Assembly: GCF_020382885.2 (NCBI RefSeq)
Contig: NC_058512.1
Span: 10,566,802 to 10,630,801 of the forward strand
Origin: Scatophagus argus
Taxonomy: Eukaryota; Chordata; Actinopteri; Scatophagidae
Reading direction: 5' to 3'
DNA length: 64,000 bases
How positions within the stretch are numbered: position 1 is the first letter of the stretch; each line of letters opens with the position of its first letter. Positions 57,987-64,000 of this stretch are shown here, one piece after another. The translations under genes were made by a program, and so were the position numbers. The notes under the pieces are model-generated. The model saw nothing but the letters and a program-made list of their open reading frames with translations. It had not been told where the DNA came from and did not search any database.

Positions 57987-60900
57987 GTGAGTGAAGGTGC
58001 ACCCAGTCACGCAGCATTTAAAACAACATTGTGCAGCGGAAGTTATTTGCCAACATGTCTTAACTTGTACAACTGTAACCTTGTGGATTATGCAATGTAA
58101 AATTGCAGCACCTGTGCCTGAAATCTTCTCTGATTTTCCCTGCCTTGGATTTTACCTCATTTGTTTGTTTGGTTTGGAAAGGAAAGGAGTCAGCTGACTG
58201 AATGTAAAAAACGTGTTTTATCAGTCAAGGCTGGATTACTCACTGGGTGAAGCAGGTGAAAATTCCCAACACCCCAAAAGCCCCAGGATCACCATGTGGA
58301 CATGTAATTGAAACTGAGACGAATTTTTCAGTTTTATGGGATAATAATATGTGAATTTACACAAGACAACCATCTGATTTAGTGACACTGCCTTAAAGAG
58401 GGTCCTAATTTCAAAATGTAGCTTTAAGTTTTAAGGTTATAGTACATTGATTCATATTTTAGTTAATTTTCTACTTGGTGCATATTCCTAAAATAATATC
58501 CTATTAATCAAATTACTACACAGGAAACATGTGGCCATGTAATATTCCAGGGAAATCCTTATATTGTATCAGTTTAACACAGCCCACATGGATCAGAGCT
58601 TTGAAAATTTGATACAAAAACCAGACTCTGGCCATCGCATTCATCTGTCTGGTAAACTTGGCCTTCCTTCCTCCCTCCCTTCAATAACACATTGTCAAAG
58701 CCATGAATACAAGCTTCAGTTTGAATCTAGGCATTTCTATGTAGAGAGGCTTTATTGCACTCATTTTTTTTAGTTTTCTCATTTAAACAAAGGATTGTGA
58801 GTTTTTTCTTTGCCTTTTTGGGGCCAATTTGTTGTGATTTATTCATGCCTGGAAGCTGGTGAGCAGCAGGTGGGGTGTGTGACTGTCATAACACCAATGA
58901 TATTATCCAACTTACGCCCAAAAGGTTTGTTGTGTTCTCTGCCCTGTAATTTTCCCCTCTTCTCCCAGCTGTAAATGTGGTACATGATGACTAACATTAT
59001 TTGGTGATGGCAAAGGTTCGACAATTGAGTTTCATCGTGCCTTCATTTGGGTCATGACACCAACTCACGGGTAAATATCACATACATGTGGAAGCATTGC
59101 GCATCTGTGCTGTTTCATCAACGTAATTTATTGCAGCAGTAGCTGCATATCTATTATCCACTCAAAGTCAGTTTTGAATACAAATTAATAGGAAATTTCT
59201 TATCTTACCACTATCTGTCTGTCTGCAGGGTCGATAATGGTCAAATGTTACGTTACTGTCTGTAGCAGGAAATAATTTTGCTGCTTTTTTGTCTTCAACA
59301 ATGAAATTGTATTTTTACATCAGCAAATTTAATGAATGGGATTGACCCTAGCAATTTTGGAATATCTGTGAAGCAGCAGCTGTTGCCTCCCTCTGCATTA
59401 AGATGTCAAAGATGATTGCTTGCCAATGCTTTTAAGTCACATCACTCATAGCTAATTGATCCTTTCCCCGCTCTTGCCTTGTGGACCCTTGAGTCAAAGT
59501 CATTGTGCTTTGTGTTTGAATGATGGGGTCCATTTTAAACATCACTTCAAAAGTCATTGGATATGGCTGTGTTTGCATGAAACATCCTAAGCATAAGTGA
59601 CTCTGAAGTGACGTAAATGACATTTCTGTTTCGTTTATATTTAAGAATGGATCTCGGCTGCAAACGGTGGGGTTGTGCTTTGTGGTCGCAGACACTGAAC
59701 TTGAATGGGTTTGAGTGTTAGCAACCCCCCCCCCCCGATAATGATTTGAAAATTTTCCGCTTCCAATCATAAATTTAAACAAATATTATACAGAAAGCAG
59801 GTGTACTGAACAGAAAATAACAGAATTACAGTAGAACGTAAGATGATTAAAAATGGCTAATGGCTAGTTATATTCATAAAATCATTTCTAATTTCAATTA
59901 TTTAGCACCAACAAAAGTTATGACGTGACACTTCATTTTGAGCAATCTTGGAGACCAATGATGTGATCTTAGTCAAGCTTTGGTTATGATATGCAAGACA
60001 TGAGGAAGGTGTGAATAACTTTCTCAGTAGCCTGGGATGTCAATGTGTTTAGTATTAACTATATCATTAAGATTTCAGTTTTGTTAGAAAGGGACCAAGA
60101 ATTGTACCCTGAGGAACTCCCACACCTAATCAGACATGAAATACTTATTGATGGACTCTGTGATGTTTTGCTTTATCATTTTTCATTTTTCATTTTTAAT
60201 GTTGGAACACATACTTTCTGAATGATTTGTTTAAAATTTATAACTCAAAAAGCTTTACACAGGACAAATTTTGAAAAATATTGTGTCAGGAAATTTAAGA
60301 AAAATGAATTGGTGGCCATAATAATTTTCCATACTGTATGTTTGTTGGGTTGACCTCTCCCTCTCCCTCTCTTACTTTTTCTGTGTGACTTCTTTCTCGT
60401 CATACAGCTTGTAGACCGTGATGATTCATGTATATCAGTTTTCCCAGTATTGTCAGGCTCTGCACTGGTAGCTGTTAGAAAATGTCAGTGAATTTCCCGC
60501 TTACGTTTCAGCTCTGTTCTCGCTTTGTCACCTTCAGAGTGGTCTCATCATGGCTTATTTCTTTCTTTCACTTTTTCCTTCACTGCCTTTTCAAGCTACT
60601 GTCTCACAGTCATTGTGTCCTCCTCTGTTCCTTGTCCAAGCTTGCCTCAAAATCTTTTTGTCATTTCTTGTGAAGTGTTTGGGCTTAAGTAACTTCAAAC
60701 ACTGGCCAGACAACTTTTAACATTTGAGAGGTTTGGCTTCTTCTGTTAAATCATAAGAAAAGGATTATGGAAAAACATGTTCATATGTCATTGTTGTATT
60801 GAAAGCAAAACTCAGAGATTGTATCAACACTAGTATTGTAAATTTTCAAATGGTACTCAATTTCCAGTCATGTTGACAGGAAGAGATTGTCTGGCAAAGC

Positions 60901-63900
60901 TGGTTTTTCTTAACACATCCAAGAACTGTGGTTGTGACCAGGCATGGAGTGATTTGGATGTTAACAGCATTTGTGTTCACATCTGTGCAGCTGGAAGTAG
61001 ATTTAGTGGCTGGCTGTGTGTGTGTGTGTGTGTGTATGTATGTGGTTTTCGATGAGCACTGTAAGTGTGCTGAAGTAGCAGATGGAGCAGTAGATGAGGA
61101 CTGGCTGTTTGACGCTTTGATACAAGGAGAGCAGTAGGTGGGATGCAACAGGGAGGGCGTTGGGTTTCCAGATGGTGGAGAGCTTCTGCTGGCAGAGTTC
61201 ATGATTGGTGTTTATGATTGGAGTGTTCGTCAAAGCTGGGTTAAACATCCATGAGGATTCCCTCCTATTTGGGACTCGGCTCCGTGTCAGCTGCGTTGGC
61301 GCTGATGATGCCGAGGTAGCGGAGGATGGAGGTCAAATTCTGTAGTAGGCATTTGTCTGAGCCGCCTGAAGAGAAAGAGCTGGCAGCTGACTCTAATTCT
61401 TACTTATCTGTTTCTAGATTAATTTGTGAATTATATTCTTATATAAAATAATATACTATATAAAATAATTATCACTGACATGTATCAGGTAGTTTTTAGG
61501 TTTCCACTTTGTAAAAATTAAATGTCCAGTGTATGAGGTCTACTTCCTGTTTTGTAACCCAGATGAGAGAAGGGATGACTTCACTTGAAGTGACGTCTCT
61601 TTCGTCATGTCATCAGAAACCATTATTACACATTTCTCACTCCTGAGGATCATAACTGTTCTGTGAGTGGATGTGTAATTTCCCCTTTCATTCCTCAGAA
61701 AAGGGTCAGGGTTATCAAAACACAATCAACTTCTTCCTCTCATTAGCAACACGTGCCGCATTTAGTTTGCGTTTCATCTTTGTCAAATTTTAATGAGATT
61801 GTTGACTAATTTAGCTCAGCAGACCAGTTCCTGTGCTTGCCATTACTATGAAATGCTGTTCCAATTTGGCCAGTGTTCAGTATGAAATGCTAACCCCTGA
61901 GGCTTCAAAGAGTTTTTAACTTCCTTCTTCCTGGAGTGCTGAATAACTATAGTTACAGTAACCAATGACAAAGGGGACCAAAATGTTTCTAGAAAATTCT
62001 CACAGTTTCGTGCCTGTGTTCCCAGTATAAGATGGGGTCATTTTTTTGTTTCTTCATGTTTTCACCTTAAATGTGAAGGGATTTTTAAAGTTGTGAGGCA
62101 ACATTTGCATTAAAGACATTATATAACACTTATTTGGGAATTTGGTATGGAAAACCTTTTATAGCACATTAAAGATCAATAGATTAGAATAATTCTCCAG
62201 TATTATATCTAATGTATTTTTTCCAACTGCAAGATAAAACTCAACAGTTGAGACACTGATATGAAAACAGCATAAGATGAATCAGAGAAGTTTAAACATG
62301 GAAGTGAAGGAAGGCTGGATGCACATGAGCGGCAGCTACAAGATCTGAGAATACAGCATACAAAGGGCTTACAAATATGACAAAAGAGATAAACCATTCC
62401 TCATCAATTTGTTCATTCTAGAAATATGAATAATATTTGATAATATTGGAAAAGTCTCACTCCAGTAATATAACTGGTGGCCACTTTTGTGTCAACAAAT
62501 AACTGGAAACAGTTTCTCAATGTGTCCTGTGATGACCCGAGGGAGGGTTGGGTTATCATTAGTGGGCCATAATGCTTTATTTTTATTTACCCTGCTTGTC
62601 AAGTTAAACATGTTGAGCTTTGGGAGTTGGTCAAGTTACTGCATGTATGTGTTTTGCACAGTTTTCTTGCCTTTCTTTTGTCTGTTTAAATTTTAACACT
62701 TTACAGGAAATGTAGGTAATGTGCACTGTAGTACTGTAGGACGTGCATGGTGTAGTAATTGTTTGTATTACTGTATTGTTAGTATTTGCAGTGCTGAGTT
62801 AGTTGCTTGCAGCTGTTAGAGTATGTTAATGTAGAGGTGCTTTGCAAGTCACTTGCTGGCTGTTGTTCTATGACTCAGTCATACTATTTGATAAATGCTT
62901 TCATACATCGACTTATATTTTCATTTATTCCAGGTTCAGTGACATGTAATGTTCAGCCATTAACTCAGTTATACTGAATTGTTCAATTACATTCTGACAG
63001 AAAGTCAGAACGTTTCTATTCCACATCACGTCATCAACTCGCTTGAATGGCGCTTTGGTCAGTGAGTTAGTGTCTCTTTCCTGCTAAGTGGAAATGAAAA
63101 CTCATCTCTGACACTTTTATAATAAATAATAATAAAGGCTTTTTAAATGTCACTCAATTGTTATGCAGGAAGCATGCGTCTCTGTGTATGTAGATATGAG
63201 CGTCAGACAGGAAACTGCAGACAAAAGATTCATCTGACTGAGGTTCATCAGCATGGACACAGTGTTTCCGAGACTGGACGAGCTGTCTGTAGTTCCTTTG
63301 GCCCATTAATTGTCCCTTTGACTGACTGACTGCTTGTCTCACTGCTTTCATATCCAGCTGTTTTTCTCTTATTGTCACTTTAATTACATAATATTGTGAT
63401 CGCCAGACTAATGCATTGTATGTGTTTGACATGCCCTTGAAATTTACTCAGTTACAAATTGGAGGTTTGAGAACACAGATGATATTCATTTTGATGATAA
63501 TCAATACACAACATAAACATGTTATCCCTTAAACTCTTGTGACCAAGCTATGTATTAGTGATTATGAGTGGAACGTTTTACAGTTGGAAACTAAACCTGT
63601 CAGTGCTCTCTGGTGGACAAACTATGTAAGGAAGATACTGTTTCTAAATGACCTCCAACATATTTGGCATTTGTGGTACTGAAAATGTTTTGTTGCCTAT
63701 TATCCAACACAATATCACTGATGTCTCAGTCTTGCTCTAATATTCCATTTATTTGGTAATTTATTTGTTTATATACCTGACAGTGTTTTCTCAGCATTTA
63801 GTATTTCATGTTTGCTCTGGGCAGTGTCTCTATTTGGCTATAAAGGTCTGTTGTGCCTCATGATGTCCTCTGTGTCCTTTCTCCTGTGTGCGTAGATGGA

Positions 63901-64000
63901 ACGTCAGATCCTGATGCAGAACCAGATGAGAGAGAGACAGATGGCCATGCAGATTGCCTGGTCCAGAGAGTTTCTCAAATACTTTGGCACTTTCTTCGCA
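57906..64000 (+). CDS. plgrkt: Plasminogen receptor (KT), 5' portion, runs off the right edge
   Basis: PLGRKT is a small two-pass plasma-membrane (and mitochondrial) protein whose C-terminal lysine binds plasminogen. Two coding exons are visible: 57906-57986 and 63896 to the window end, joined in phase 0. They encode MGFLLSKSMDANFKKQQEFM and LHNSRLQ, then MERQILMQNQMRERQMAMQI and AWSREFLKYFGTFFA, the start of the first membrane segment. The block MRERQMAMQIAWSREFLKYF is identical to the mammalian protein as I recall it. The remaining membrane segments and the C-terminal Lys lie outside. Its head-to-head position next to cd274 matches human 9p24. Confidence 0.95.
57987..63895. other. plgrkt intron
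   Basis: Noncoding, with a TG/CA tract at 61013-61043 and no recognised exon on either strand. Short open frames have no protein character. Confidence 0.6.
63896..64000 (+). CDS. plgrkt: plgrkt coding exon 2 (partial)
   Basis: Acceptor GTGCGTAG. Thirty-five residues are seen before the window ends; the exon is open to the edge. Confidence 0.95.
   Translation, partial: MERQILMQNQMRERQMAMQIAWSREFLKYFGTFFA

Noticed and set aside
1..64000. CRISPR arrays, operons, prophage or bacterial features
   Set aside because: None seen; the spliced gene structure and repeats are vertebrate. No tRNA or rRNA gene was recognised either.

Overview
The window is vertebrate nuclear DNA, most likely from a ray-finned (probably percomorph) fish. 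The evidence is spliced genes with canonical GT-AG introns, long dinucleotide microsatellites, high A+T introns, degenerate copies of interspersed repeats common in teleosts, and proteins that match vertebrate orthologues while differing from the mammalian sequences. I made all family calls by reading the translated exons against protein families I know; no search was run.

Layout from left to right. (1) Positions 1-8430, minus strand: the 5' part of lhx6, a LIM-homeodomain factor of interneuron development. Four coding exons are present (N-terminus and first LIM domain); LIM2 and the homeodomain lie beyond the left edge. (2) Positions 11120-23560, minus strand: complete rbm18, a single-RRM protein, in five coding exons plus a probable noncoding first exon. 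(3) Positions about 23600-38330, plus strand: complete mrrf, the mitochondrial ribosome recycling factor, head-to-head with rbm18 across a short CpG-containing promoter. (4) Positions about 45340-54740, minus strand: a PD-L1-like gene (cd274) with signal peptide, IgV, IgC and transmembrane exons. (5) Positions 57890 to the right edge, plus strand: the start of plgrkt, the plasminogen receptor with C-terminal lysine.

lhx6-rbm18-mrrf is the gene order of human 9q33, whereas cd274 beside plgrkt is the order of human 9p24. The window therefore holds the junction of two syntenic blocks; ptgs1, which follows mrrf in mammals, is not seen.

The most unusual feature is in the cd274 locus. The transmembrane exon can be read through to a stop with its own polyadenylation signal, giving an ordinary short-tailed PD-L1-like protein. 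It also contains a GT donor just after the membrane-proximal arginines, in phase 1. Downstream on the same strand lie exons at 49389-49457, 48482-48532, 47827-47941 and 46895-47390, whose intron phases all fit that donor. The last of them encodes a NACHT-type P-loop NTPase domain (Walker A GPPGSGKTT). The locus may therefore encode a membrane PD-L1 ligand carrying a cytoplasmic NACHT domain. The alternative is an independent small NACHT gene packed directly behind cd274.

The rest of the window is introns and intergenic DNA containing microsatellites, a small inverted-repeat element, several degenerate dispersed repeats and candidate regulatory stretches around lhx6.
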